Positions 15,470-23,507 of a stretch of 44,147 bases of DNA are shown here, piece after piece. Location of the stretch: IMG/VR virus record IMGVR_UViG_3300027704_002498, positions 1 through 44,147 of that record; one strand, written 5' to 3'. Every line of letters starts with the position of its first letter. Positions within the stretch are counted from its first letter, which is position 1. Under the pieces are notes generated by a model. That model searched no databases. It had not been told where the DNA came from and was given only the letters and a program-made list of their open reading frames with translations. Position numbers and translations under genes: made by a program. This stretch comes from a virus.

Positions 15470-17100
15470 TTTTTTTGAAGAACGGAATACTCTTCTTGTA
15501 ACTTATCTTTCTTAATAGTTAGGTCGTCGTGCTGTTGTTGTAGAGCATTGAGCTCTGATTTGGTTAACTTGCCACCTGCTATAGAATTATCTAATTCTTC
15601 TTCCAGCCTCAGCAGGAGGTCAGTATGTTCTTGTATTTTCATTTCAAGTTCCCTCTCTCGTTTGTCTGCCCTTTTTTTTACAGTAGCATTATCTGTTGGT
15701 TTTGTTGGTTGTGGTCCTTTTAGTGGATGATATGGGATATGACCGTTTTGTTGCCTTGCCCAGTTCACCGTTTGAACACCTGCTAACACCAACATAATAG
15801 CAAGTGGGTCAAATACTATAACAATTATAATAATAACCCAACGAACAGCACGTTCAAGTATATCTTGAGTTGCTTCTTCGCCGTAAATAAATTCAGCAAT
15901 ATATTTAATTGGTCCTACTTCAGCTTCTAGTTTGCGATACTCTTTTTGTATGTCAAACTTTTCATCAATTAGTACATCAATCTTGTCATTTGCCGTTTTA
16001 ATCTTTATTAGTTGTTCGTCTATCAAAGCATCAGAGGCATCAGTTTTTCCTTGTCCTAATTGAGAACGTAGTCGTGTAATGACCTCGTTAGCATTGGTAA
16101 TTTCTGTTTCTGCTATGCCACGTAAACGTTTAATCTCGTCACGTGCGGTAGATATAGCACTATTATCTACACCAGTATTAGACTGTTGAGCTTCTGCTGT
16201 TTCTCTTAAACGTGTTTTTTCTTCATTTGCTTTAACGATAATGTAATTAAACTTGTTATCATTTTTAATCTTATCTATGGCCGCTAATACTTCTAAGCGT
16301 CTGTTTGTTAGTTCTAGTTTAAATCTAGCCAAAGCATTTCTAGTATTATAACCAAAGTTACCATCAGCATTAACACCAATTAGTGCTTGTAGTTCTTTAA
16401 TCTTATCTTGAGCAGGCCAAGTTTCTAACTTGTTTATCTTATCATCAATTGTTGCTATTTCATCTGTGTAAGGTTGTATTGTGTTTGCTAGTTTTTGTTC
16501 TTCTCTATCAATAATAGCATTTTGTTCATCTATAGCAGGTTGGATTCTTTCAAACGCTTCATTAACTCTCCCTAACTCGATATCAATGATAGCTTGTTGT
16601 TGATCAATAGCAGGTTGTTGTCTAGCATAAGCATTGTTAATACGTTCTTCTTCTTGTGATATTTGAATTTGTATTCTAGCATCAGTGTCATCATCTTGAT
16701 TTTCAGCATCTACTATTTTTAGTTCAGCTCTAGTAATAACAGTTTCAAACCGTTCAATCTCTGATTCAATTCTTACTAGTTGTGATTGATTTTCTTCGCT
16801 TTGTGATGTTTGTTCAATGTGTGCTTTAGATAAAAATCCAAAGATACCCATACTTGTTATAAACATTATAATTATAACTGCGGCCGCTAGATAATTTCTC
16901 ATCCATCTCTTGGCATCGAACCAGAATTGATGTAACCATACTGTTGTTACAATCTTACCTATTTCAAGTACTACTCCCATAATAATTACAGGAATAACAG
17001 CGGCCGCAAATATTGCCGTAAGTCCTATTATGCTGTAGTATGCCGCAACACCTGAAATTGATAGTGCTACTAATAAAATAAAAATTCCGAATATCATCAT
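15448..17100 (-). CDS. Membrane protein with long coiled coils and internal peptidoglycan-binding-like segment
   Basis: 550 residues in the zero frame. Three hydrophobic segments lie at about 3-22, 25-47 and 70-92, and another at about 420-445 (WVIIIIVIVFDPLAIMLVLA). Between them is a coiled coil with repeated units (QPAIDQQQAII, QPAIDEQNAII) broken at about 235-268 by IKELQALIGVNADGNFGYNT, which resembles a PG_binding_1 repeat. After the last membrane segment comes another coiled coil. It is therefore an inner-membrane protein with a large periplasmic or cytoplasmic rod, perhaps linking membrane and cell wall. It ends just after a 9-A run where ribosomes may slip into a further 199 codons. 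SD AAGG lies ten bases before the ATG. Function is unknown; it may be a host-envelope modifier. Confidence 0.7.
   Translation of the reverse strand: MMIFGIFILLVALSISGVAAYYSIIGLTAIFAAAVIPVIIMGVVLEIGKIVTTVWLHQFWFDAKRWMRNYLAAAVIIIMFITSMGIFGFLSKAHIEQTSQSEENQSQLVRIESEIERFETVITRAELKIVDAENQDDDTDARIQIQISQEEERINNAYARQQPAIDQQQAIIDIELGRVNEAFERIQPAIDEQNAIIDREEQKLANTIQPYTDEIATIDDKINKLETWPAQDKIKELQALIGVNADGNFGYNTRNALARFKLELTNRRLEVLAAIDKIKNDNKFNYIIVKANEEKTRLRETAEAQQSNTGVDNSAISTARDEIKRLRGIAETEITNANEVITRLRSQLGQGKTDASDALIDEQLIKIKTANDKIDVLIDEKFDIQKEYRKLEAEVGPIKYIAEFIYGEEATQDILERAVRWVIIIIVIVFDPLAIMLVLAGVQTVNWARQQNGHIPYHPLKGPQPTKPTDNATVKKRADKRERELEMKIQEHTDLLLRLEEELDNSIAGGKLTKSELNALQQQHDDLTIKKDKLQEEYSVLQKKRTKSTS
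15468..15477 (-). other. Candidate -1 frameshift site (run of nine A)
   Basis: The zero frame reads CAA AAA AAA AGG. Slipping back one base gives AAA AAG GAC and enters the overlapping frame that continues for 199 codons, while the zero frame stops 18 bases beyond the run. A run of nine A also allows polymerase slippage. I see no strong downstream hairpin. Confidence 0.55.
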
Positions 17101-17115
17101 GTATTTATTACCTTT

Positions 17116-18516
17116 TTAAATGTTCTTCAGCATATTCTTCAGCTTATTTGCTTGTACATCTGCTGTGATTTTTGGTTGTTCTTGTGTTGAGGTATTGCTA
17201 TCACCTACTGTTGATCTAGTTTTTAGTTTCTCCATAACATCACTTGTATGTTGATCTGGTTGATGATCTTCACCTAAGTCTATAATCCGTAAACTATTAA
17301 CATCAAATCCTAATTCAACTTTTTGTCCAACTCCCGAACTACTTCTAGTTTTCATAAGTTGTAATTGATATTTGCCTCGTTCTCTCATAGCTCTACTTGT
17401 AAAAATACCAAACACATTATCTGCTGTATTAATTTTACTGATACCGCCAGCAATATGACTATGGTCAAATTCAATTTCTTCTACTGCTCCACGATTTAGC
17501 TGTGATGCTGTTACAAATAATACATTAAGTTCTTTAGATAAGTTTCGTAGTTCTTCACTAACATACTTGTCTTTAATAAACTGATCGTTTGGACTAACCT
17601 TAACACTAACTGGACTTAGCAAGTCTAAGTAGTCAACTAACATAAAGTCTATCTTATTACCTGTTTTAATTTGTAACTCTTTACAATATGCTCTAATATC
17701 ATTGATAGTACTCTGTGCTGGCATGTACTTAATTCTTAGGTTACCTGCCTTCTTACCTATCATCTTAACTTTAAAATCTAAATCATCTAAGTCTTTAAAG
17801 ATCTGATTGCTCGGAATCTCTGTAAGCATACTATCAACTCTCATGGCTGATAAATTTTCACTTAATTCTAAAGTAACATAAACACCATTGAGTCCAGCCA
17901 TTGTCCAGTTACACGCTAAGTTTTGTAAAAACAAGCTCTTACCAGAACCACTGCCGCCTGCAAATATATTAAGTTCGCCTTTACTCATACCGCCAAATAG
18001 TTTTCTATCTAGTGTTGGCCAACCTGTGCTTACTTGTCCGTTGTTATCTTTTAATGCTAGTAATCTTTGTTTAGGTTCATGGAAATAGTCTGTGCCTAAA
18101 TCTCGTGTCAAGCTAATCTGTACAGCATCCTTAATTAACTTTTCAACGGGAGCATAGTTGCCTTTTTCTAAATGATCAGCACTTTTTAAAATAGCTCTTT
18201 CTAATTCTTGTCGTCTTGTAAAGTTTTCAAATTCTTCAAAGAACCAATTATAATGCCCGTCTGCTAAATCCGGAGTTGCTTTTAAACTAGATCCAGCAAA
18301 AGCATTTACCTGCTCAAGTGTAGGCATTTGACTCTGCTTGTCAGCATGATCAAAAATAAACTGTGCCGCTTTTCTTAAACTCCGATCAAAGTTTTCATAG
18401 TTAAAAATGTTTTGTACTCTGACATAACTTTGGGCGTCATGAATCATCATCTCTAAAAATAGCTTCTGTAGTTCTACAGTATAATCTGTTACAGGTTTTT
18501 GTTCTTCATTTTCCAA
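17116..18516 (-). CDS. Replicative DNA helicase (DnaB / T4 gp41 family)
   Basis: 466 residues. An N-terminal helical domain (about 1-150) precedes a RecA-type core: STGWPTLDRKLFGGMSKGEL, Walker A GGSGSGKS near residue 185, VTLELSENLSAMRVDSML, Walker B FMLVDYLDLL and ASQLNRGAVE. This hexameric helicase unwinds DNA ahead of the replication fork and binds the primase encoded directly upstream in the operon. The apparent start is TTG at 18516, with AAGGA about seven bases before it, overlapping the primase stop region by 11 bases. The C-terminal 50 residues are polar and probably disordered. Confidence 0.92.
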   Translation of the reverse strand: MENEEQKPVTDYTVELQKLFLEMMIHDAQSYVRVQNIFNYENFDRSLRKAAQFIFDHADKQSQMPTLEQVNAFAGSSLKATPDLADGHYNWFFEEFENFTRRQELERAILKSADHLEKGNYAPVEKLIKDAVQISLTRDLGTDYFHEPKQRLLALKDNNGQVSTGWPTLDRKLFGGMSKGELNIFAGGSGSGKSLFLQNLACNWTMAGLNGVYVTLELSENLSAMRVDSMLTEIPSNQIFKDLDDLDFKVKMIGKKAGNLRIKYMPAQSTINDIRAYCKELQIKTGNKIDFMLVDYLDLLSPVSVKVSPNDQFIKDKYVSEELRNLSKELNVLFVTASQLNRGAVEEIEFDHSHIAGGISKINTADNVFGIFTSRAMRERGKYQLQLMKTRSSSGVGQKVELGFDVNSLRIIDLGEDHQPDQHTSDVMEKLKTRSTVGDSNTSTQEQPKITADVQANKLKNMLKNI

Positions 18517-19510
18517 GTTTCTTCCTTGCTAATTGTATTTTTAATTTGTTACGTTGTGTTGCTTCTAAAATACTACTTAACGTAAATAATTTACCATATT
18601 TCAGTACAGCATCACTAACATCTTTCACATCATCATGCCAGTTTGGAAAACTTACTCCCCAACCATATTCAAGAGCACTATCAATTAACTGTTCTCCTGC
18701 TTGATCTCTATCCGGCACTACTATTACCTCTTTACCAATGCTATCAATAATATCTGCTTGTTGTTCGTTAATGTTACTTCCTAATACACCAACACCATCA
18801 ATTGCTATAGCATCAAATACACCCTCTACTACTATTATACACTCTCTAGTACCAGTTTGTCTATCGGAATTAAAAACATATCCGGCTGGTCTGTGTGCCA
18901 TATACTTTTGCTTTAAACTATCAATTACTGCTCTTGCGGCATATCCAACAATTTTATCTTTCCACATAAAAGGTATAATAACTCTATGCTTCATTAAAGT
19001 TGAATTTGACCAGTACGTTGACCATTTATAATCAGGATCTCTGTCTAACAAATATTGGCAACATTTAGTAAACGCTTCAATGTCATTTTCTGTTAACTTG
19101 TCACCCCATTCGTTAATTTCTAAACTACCTTCAGGTAATTCATATTCATCAAAATTAACTTCTACTTCATGTTGTACTTCTTCAAGTACACCAACTTCAT
19201 CTTTAACTCTTACTGCTTCAATAACTAATCGTTGTATCTCTCCGTCATTAGCACCTAGCCAAGTAAGTAACTTTCTCATCTTGTATCCAAGATGTCCTCC
19301 TGGCTTCCAACCTGTTTTAAAATTACAATTAAAACAATGGTAGGAGATGGCACCATCACCTTGGGTAATAATGCCACCCCTACTGCGATTGTCTCGACTC
19401 TCGCCATTATGAACACAACACGGAGCATTAAAACTTGTCCAACCCGATGGTGTAGTCTTGCGACGAGGAGGAAGAAAGGATACTACACTATCTTGTATGC
19501 TGTTGTTCAT
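18506..19510 (-). CDS. DNA primase (T4 gp61-like)
   Basis: 334 residues. An N-terminal zinc-binding segment (CCVHNGESRDNRS ... YHCFNCNFKTGW; Cys, His and a Cys pair) is followed by a TOPRIM domain with VVEGVFDAIAIDGVG and VVPDRDQAGEQL, where the Glu and D-x-D bind metal. It makes RNA primers for lagging-strand synthesis together with the adjacent helicase. A good sigma70 promoter lies immediately upstream (19517-19546), giving an almost leaderless transcript. Gene order primase-helicase-membrane protein-clpX-rpsU suggests one early operon. Confidence 0.9.
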   Translation of the reverse strand: MNNSIQDSVVSFLPPRRKTTPSGWTSFNAPCCVHNGESRDNRSRGGIITQGDGAISYHCFNCNFKTGWKPGGHLGYKMRKLLTWLGANDGEIQRLVIEAVRVKDEVGVLEEVQHEVEVNFDEYELPEGSLEINEWGDKLTENDIEAFTKCCQYLLDRDPDYKWSTYWSNSTLMKHRVIIPFMWKDKIVGYAARAVIDSLKQKYMAHRPAGYVFNSDRQTGTRECIIVVEGVFDAIAIDGVGVLGSNINEQQADIIDSIGKEVIVVPDRDQAGEQLIDSALEYGWGVSFPNWHDDVKDVSDAVLKYGKLFTLSSILEATQRNKLKIQLARKKLGK

Positions 19511-19516
19511 AGTTAT

Positions 19517-19546
19517 ATTATACTAGATTAAGTAGGGTAATGTCAA
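19517..19546 (-). promoter_or_regulatory. Sigma70 promoter for the primase-helicase operon
   Basis: Minus-strand TTGACA (19546-19541), 18-base spacer, TATAAT (19522-19517). The -10 box is only 6 bases from the primase ATG, so the start of transcription would fall at or just past this ATG. The transcript may therefore be leaderless or use a later start. Confidence 0.7.
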
Positions 19547-19550
19547 CCTT

Positions 19551-20216
19551 TTATTTCGATTGTTTTAAATATATATAGATTTTTTTGAGTAATCGTTTGA
19601 TTACTGGATGAGTTGTGTCCCACTTAAAAAGAGCAAAGTAGGCTAACAAGTTTGGACTTAAAAAATGTCCAACTTCAGTTTTGAATTGTGCTGTTTTCTT
19701 GGCCATTCTGAGTAAGTCCACCGCACCTTCTTTGCCAACTTTACGTATGAATTCATCTCCAATATTCATAGCATATGCTTCAATCTCATCTGGACGACTC
19801 ATATATTCTCGTTCCATGCCTTTATCACTTACATATCCATCTTTACCTGGATGAAAATCCCTCTGCCTGTGCTGTTTCATATGTAATAGCTCGTGCTTCA
19901 TTACATCTTGTAAGTTATATAAGAAAAACTTTCTGCCTTCCTTTGTCCAAGTAAGTTGGTCGGTGTCTTCGTTGCTAAAAAACAAATCAATATGAATAGG
20001 TAGATCACCTTCTTCGTCTTTGTCAGGATCATAGTGAGCACTAATGTTCATCGATCCTTGATCGATTTTAATTGACTTATGTACATCAATTGTTATCATT
20101 GGAAAATGTTTCACAACAAGTTGCTTGATTTGAGTATATGATTGGGTTCCTCTAATCTCTTTGGCTAATGCTCTTAGCATTACTTGATCTGGTTCTGTGA
20201 TTTCAAACATTCTCAT
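19551..20216 (-). CDS. Zinc metalloprotease-like protein (HELLH)
   Basis: 221 residues with no signal peptide. The zinc motif HELLH lies in DVMKHELLHMKQHRQRD, followed about 30 residues later by MSRPDEIEAYAMNIG, whose Glu is well placed as third ligand; this layout is shared by several phage-encoded gluzincin-like proteins. A helical C-terminal part follows. Two ATGs are close together (20216 and 20210), neither with a strong SD. It follows the cell-wall hydrolase gene by 8 bases in the same operon. Possible roles are maturation of a phage protein or attack on a host protein. Confidence 0.7.
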   Translation of the reverse strand: MRMFEITEPDQVMLRALAKEIRGTQSYTQIKQLVVKHFPMITIDVHKSIKIDQGSMNISAHYDPDKDEEGDLPIHIDLFFSNEDTDQLTWTKEGRKFFLYNLQDVMKHELLHMKQHRQRDFHPGKDGYVSDKGMEREYMSRPDEIEAYAMNIGDEFIRKVGKEGAVDLLRMAKKTAQFKTEVGHFLSPNLLAYFALFKWDTTHPVIKRLLKKIYIYLKQSK

Positions 20217-20224
20217 AATAATAT

Positions 20225-20875
20225 TTATTTCATAAATGTGTGGTTGCCTAATATACCCACTAGTTCTTTAGTTTCTGCCCAACTTGGATATACTAGGTTG
20301 TGAGCATAATAAAATACAGCACCGTTAGTGTTATCTTTTATTGCCATTGTTCCTACTTCTAAAATGTATATTGCTACTTCTACTGATTCTCTCCATGCTC
20401 TAGCATTACCTTCAATAGTTTGTCCCGTTAATTCATAGTTGGCCCATATAACATCTTTATGACCATCACAGTACCAACTAAATTGACATCTGTACTTCTT
20501 AGGATAATATACTCTTTCTGAATCTGCTAAATCTTTATACTGTCTTGTTTTCCATGATTCTTTTACAGGACCGTCTGTAACAACATCACAATATGTATCA
20601 GGCCATCTAGAATCAATTACTCTGTTTCTAGTAACATTGCCTACGGCTGCCTTACCTGAAAATGCTTCTGCTCTTGCTTCAAAGTAAATATTCTCTGCTA
20701 AACACATTACTTCTGGATGGTCTTTATTTGCCACACCTTCTATTTCTAGTAATTGCCAAAGAATATGTTCTGCTTGAGAAGTAAATGTTGCGCCTGTTGT
20801 AGCGTGTGCTGGTTTGATTGCCCAAGCAATAAGAACAATTATTAAAATTAATAAGCCTCTACCCAAGTTAGCCAT
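20225..20875 (-). CDS. SleB-type cell-wall hydrolase (Hydrolase_2), probable endolysin
   Basis: 216 residues. The N-terminal hydrophobic segment GLLILIIVLIAWAIKPAHAT looks like a signal peptide or signal-anchor. The catalytic domain (about 50-216) starts MCLAENIYFEARAEAFSGKAAVGNVTRNR, with the catalytic Glu in YFEAR, and continues with CQFSWYCDGH and NGAVFYYAHNLVYPSWA, typical of SleB/CwlJ lytic transglycosylases. It cleaves peptidoglycan glycan strands, and export by its own N-terminus would not require a holin. A perfect sigma70 promoter is placed upstream, which is unexpected for a late lysis gene; it may act in envelope remodelling instead. Confidence 0.87.
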   Translation of the reverse strand: MANLGRGLLILIIVLIAWAIKPAHATTGATFTSQAEHILWQLLEIEGVANKDHPEVMCLAENIYFEARAEAFSGKAAVGNVTRNRVIDSRWPDTYCDVVTDGPVKESWKTRQYKDLADSERVYYPKKYRCQFSWYCDGHKDVIWANYELTGQTIEGNARAWRESVEVAIYILEVGTMAIKDNTNGAVFYYAHNLVYPSWAETKELVGILGNHTFMK

Positions 20876-20909
20876 AATATGCCTCTGTCTTTATTGTTTA
20901 TATTGTAAT

Positions 20910-20938
20910 ATTATAGCATATTTTGGCCAATTTGTCAA
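20910..20938 (-). promoter_or_regulatory. Consensus sigma70 promoter for the hydrolase-metalloprotease unit
   Basis: Minus-strand TTGACA (20938-20933), 17-base spacer, TATAAT (20915-20910): full consensus, 34 bases upstream of the hydrolase ATG. Confidence 0.85.
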
Positions 20939-20956
20939 CCAATTTTTAGGGTAGAT

Positions 20957-20976
20957 CTGTTGTAAAAATACAACAG
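20957..20976. other. Perfect 8-bp hairpin after the thermonuclease gene
   Basis: CTGTTGTA-AAAA-TACAACAG, starting two bases past the nuclease stop codon. It has no T run on the minus strand, so it may be a weak terminator or a 3'-end stabiliser. Confidence 0.5.
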
Positions 20977-20977
20977 T

Positions 20978-21406
20978 TTAGAGTGTTACTACACCCTCGT
21001 TAATTAAACGTGTTCTATTTTTCATGTGTTGAGCTTCAACATCTGCTTTAGCACCGCCAAAGTATGCTACAGCGTGTCCTTCTTTGATTAAAACTTGAGT
21101 AACTTTTACGCCACTATCTGTTTTAAAATCTCCCAAGACTCTGCCAAACTTACCTTTCATGTCTAGACCGTTCTTATCTACCTCAGTCATTAACACCGTA
21201 TGCTCTTTTAATAGCTCTGTTAATCTTTTCTTAGCCGCAAGGCCGAATTTCTTTTCTACTTTATCACGTGTTCTAGATTCTGGAGTATCAATGCCCATGA
21301 TTCTTACACGTTCATTTTTCATCCAAATCCCAAATCCTAAATCGATATCAACATCAACAGTATCACCGTCTACAATTTTAATTATTTTTGCTTTATATTC
21401 GTACAT
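20978..21406 (-). CDS. Staphylococcal-nuclease-like (SNase) thermonuclease
   Basis: 142 residues, one SNase (OB-fold) domain. IIKIVDGDTVDVDIDLGFG gives the calcium-binding Asp residues, RIMGIDTPESR the first catalytic Arg and Glu, and KFGRVLGD the second catalytic Arg. It cuts DNA and RNA at 5'-phosphate bonds. There is no signal peptide, so it probably acts inside the host, for example in nucleic-acid breakdown. It starts 3 bases after the amidinotransferase stop and is cotranscribed with it. Confidence 0.87.
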   Translation of the reverse strand: MYEYKAKIIKIVDGDTVDVDIDLGFGIWMKNERVRIMGIDTPESRTRDKVEKKFGLAAKKRLTELLKEHTVLMTEVDKNGLDMKGKFGRVLGDFKTDSGVKVTQVLIKEGHAVAYFGGAKADVEAQHMKNRTRLINEGVVTL

Positions 21407-21409
21407 TAT

Positions 21410-22450
21410 CTATTCTCTCCATAGTTCGCCGAAATTAAGATCTTCTCGTCTATTAAAAAGATCCTCAGGTTCACTTTTTCTGTTAATATCAAACGTAACA
21501 CAATGACTACCACCGTCCCAAAAATATTTGTGTCGCAAAGGACAATGTATTACTTCAATATCATTGTTATTTAACAGTTTAGTAACATCTTTATTTGTAT
21601 GACTTGTAATAACTGTTTCTGGATTAATATGTAACATATTAACTTCAAATGTAGTTTCTTGACTATAACCAATCCAATGTGTTAGGTACTGCTTAATAAA
21701 ATCTATTGCTTCTTGTTGCGGTTCGTTAACTAATTTAAAACTAAAATCTTCCCAAAGTCTATGGTAACGTTCTAAGTCATTTGGCATATAGTGAGGCAGT
21801 TTATGTATGTTCCAGCCGTGAAACGTATCCGAATATTGGTCTATTTCATAACGTGTTAATAACAGCCCCGGCTTAATAGGACACACGCTCGAGTCACTAT
21901 GGCCACCCATACTTGCTGTATGAATATTAACATCTAGTTCATGTGTGTCTCTATATTTTTTAATCCATTCAGTAAACGGTAAGTTATCTTTATTTTGTGT
22001 ATCTATTAACAAATCTTTGCCTAACCTAAAGACATCGCTGGCGCAAAAATAATCAAATAGTATAACGTCATCCTTATGATCGTGTAATGCTTCTTTACCG
22101 TAATTTTCCCATGCCCACTTGGCTCCAACAAATATTTTATCGTGCCAGCGTAACATGTGGTTTCTTACAGCAAATGGTTGACCTGGAAGTGTTTTACGTT
22201 CTGCTATTGTTTGCTCAGCATGAGTGAACCCTTCATTTTCCATATAGGTTTTAATATTAGGTCTTACAACCTCAACATCGTGAGAACGTAGAACTGAACA
22301 CATGTTTTCTAAATCTTCTTGTGTTTCTTCTGTTATCTGTGTGAGGCAATTTTTAATTTGGGTAGGGAGACCGTCGTAAACACTTGCCGGCAAAACATCT
22401 CCCACAAGTACCTTTGATAGTTCACCCCAACTGTGAAAACAATTATCCAT
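21410..22450 (-). CDS. Amidinotransferase-family enzyme (glycine amidinotransferase-like), copy 1
   Basis: 346 residues of the pentein fold. The catalytic Cys317 lies in WDGGSHCVTFDINRK, and the His motif is MGGHSDSSVCPIKPGL, as in glycine and inosamine-phosphate amidinotransferases, which move an amidino group from arginine to an amine acceptor. The acceptor cannot be predicted. The nearest relative in the window is the gene at 24809-26050, with the same motifs. Its ATG is 33 bases downstream of a strong terminator, and there is no obvious SD, so expression may depend on readthrough from the promoter at 22650. Confidence 0.82.
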   Translation of the reverse strand: MDNCFHSWGELSKVLVGDVLPASVYDGLPTQIKNCLTQITEETQEDLENMCSVLRSHDVEVVRPNIKTYMENEGFTHAEQTIAERKTLPGQPFAVRNHMLRWHDKIFVGAKWAWENYGKEALHDHKDDVILFDYFCASDVFRLGKDLLIDTQNKDNLPFTEWIKKYRDTHELDVNIHTASMGGHSDSSVCPIKPGLLLTRYEIDQYSDTFHGWNIHKLPHYMPNDLERYHRLWEDFSFKLVNEPQQEAIDFIKQYLTHWIGYSQETTFEVNMLHINPETVITSHTNKDVTKLLNNNDIEVIHCPLRHKYFWDGGSHCVTFDINRKSEPEDLFNRREDLNFGELWRE

Positions 22451-22482
22451 GCTAGTACTTATTTGGTTACGATACGTTAGTC

Positions 22483-22518
22483 AAAAAAATTGGACTTGTA
22501 CATAGCTACAAATCCAAT
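22483..22518 (-). terminator. Strong rho-independent terminator or attenuator
   Basis: Minus-strand stem of 12 base pairs (ATTGGATTTGTA / TACAAGTCCAAT, one G-U) with loop GCTATG, followed by seven T. It lies between the perfect sigma70 promoter at 22650 and the amidinotransferase start at 22450, so most transcripts should end about 165 bases after initiation. Confidence 0.85.
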
Positions 22519-22558
22519 TAGAAACTCTGTTGGTTGCCTTATCCTCATACTCTATTTC

Positions 22559-22580
22559 TATGTGCTAGAATATGTGCTAG
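22559..22580. repeat. Tandem 10-base direct repeat in the leader
   Basis: TATGTGCTAG at 22559-22568 and again at 22571-22580, separated by AA. On the RNA strand this gives two CUAGCACAUA copies. Confidence 0.6.
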
Positions 22581-22649
22581 TGGCTCTCATGTGTTGTTTT
22601 CATTATCTATTTCATATTGTACCTTATAAGGTTTTATAATAATTTTATT

Positions 22650-22678
22650 ATTATACTATATTTATTCGAAATTGTCAA
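22650..22678 (-). promoter_or_regulatory. Consensus sigma70 promoter upstream of the candidate small RNA
   Basis: Minus-strand TTGACA (22678-22673), 17-base spacer, TATAAT (22655-22650): full consensus. The -35 box overlaps the stop codon of the gene upstream. The spacer also contains AATAAATA, resembling a late box. Confidence 0.85.
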
Positions 22679-23433
22679 CCATTTTCTATATCTTGTATTA
22701 ACTTTTTATTTTCTACATGATACCATTTAATACAATTTATGACATCTTCATCTAGTTCTATTGGAGCAAATTTATAATAATCGTCTATTTCTTTAAAACA
22801 ACTAATGTCGCCTTCTATTAACTTATCATAGTCAAAAATTATATCAGCGTGTTCAACCTCTAAGTCTATCCATTCAAAAATTTCCACTTTTTGCTTTTGA
22901 GGTATTGGTAGTAATGCTCTAGCACCTAACTCATGCGGAGACGGGCCAGTAGTATACCAAATAGGCTTTTCCCTAACTTCCATATTTTGCTTGTCTCGTA
23001 ATCCAAAATTATCTTTCATTAATGATTTTACATCTCTTAAATTTCTACAAAAAAGTGCCGTGTCTTTATTTTTTGTTGTAATAGCAATAATTGGGCATCT
23101 TACACCTTTTACCTTTTTCATTGATTTGTTTAAGTTTGGGAATATTTGATGATCAAGTATAAAAGAATTTTTATCTTTGGGAATATTAAATGTTTCTAAG
23201 TATTGTTCTATTACAGTAGGATCATATTGTCCTTCTTTAATCCAGTCTTCTCCGTACTCTAAATCAATTTGTAGACGAGAGAAATCAGGCAACTGCCAAA
23301 GGGTTTCAGGGAAATGATATTCATTCCAATAACTATTGCTAACAGGTTTGTCTGCTAGTCCCCATCTCCAAAGCAAAAGCCTTAGAAAAAAATGGCCGCC
23401 CATTCCAGGTTGAAAAGAAAAGTATGCTATCAT
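22675..23433 (-). CDS. Unknown protein, weakly sulfotransferase-like
   Basis: 252 residues. The N-terminus AYFSFQPGMGGHFFLRLLLW resembles a phosphate-binding loop after a first strand, and IIFDYDKLIEGD near residue 210 is like the YEDL strand of sulfotransferase-fold proteins. The sequence in between does not show clear PAPS-binding residues, so the call is weak. It has no signal peptide or membrane helix. The ATG follows the porin terminator by about 15 bases and lacks an SD site, so expression is likely low or relies on readthrough. Kinase or host-interaction functions are equally possible. Confidence 0.4.
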   Translation of the reverse strand: MIAYFSFQPGMGGHFFLRLLLWRWGLADKPVSNSYWNEYHFPETLWQLPDFSRLQIDLEYGEDWIKEGQYDPTVIEQYLETFNIPKDKNSFILDHQIFPNLNKSMKKVKGVRCPIIAITTKNKDTALFCRNLRDVKSLMKDNFGLRDKQNMEVREKPIWYTTGPSPHELGARALLPIPQKQKVEIFEWIDLEVEHADIIFDYDKLIEGDISCFKEIDDYYKFAPIELDEDVINCIKWYHVENKKLIQDIENG

Positions 23434-23447
23434 ATTAATAATTAGCC

Positions 23448-23487
23448 ATAAAAAAAGATAGACCTCAAATTAATGAAGCCTACCTTT
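23448..23487 (-). terminator. Rho-independent terminator after the porin gene
   Basis: Minus-strand 14-base-pair stem (AAAGGTAGGCTTCA / TGAGGTCTATCTTT, three G-U pairs), loop TTAATT, followed by seven T. It ends the porin transcript. Confidence 0.85.
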
Positions 23488-23507
23488 AGTAATAACTTAC
23501 AAATAAC

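Larger units (their letters stand above)
22483..22643 (-). ncRNA. Candidate small RNA or attenuated leader
   Basis: A region of about 160 bases bounded by a perfect sigma70 promoter and a strong terminator, with no substantial gene. It contains short reading frames: an 8-codon MKTTHESH, and a 23-codon frame (start 22542) reading MRIRQPTEFLIGFVAMYKSN then FFD, whose codons run through the terminator stem. It could be a regulatory RNA, a leader-peptide attenuator for the amidinotransferase, or a very short early gene. A tandem 10-base repeat lies inside it. No known RNA family is recognised. Confidence 0.45.

Noticed and set aside
20222-20229. AATAAATA as a late promoter for the metalloprotease
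   Set aside because: Too close to the start codon and overlapping the previous stop codon; probably chance in AT-rich sequence.
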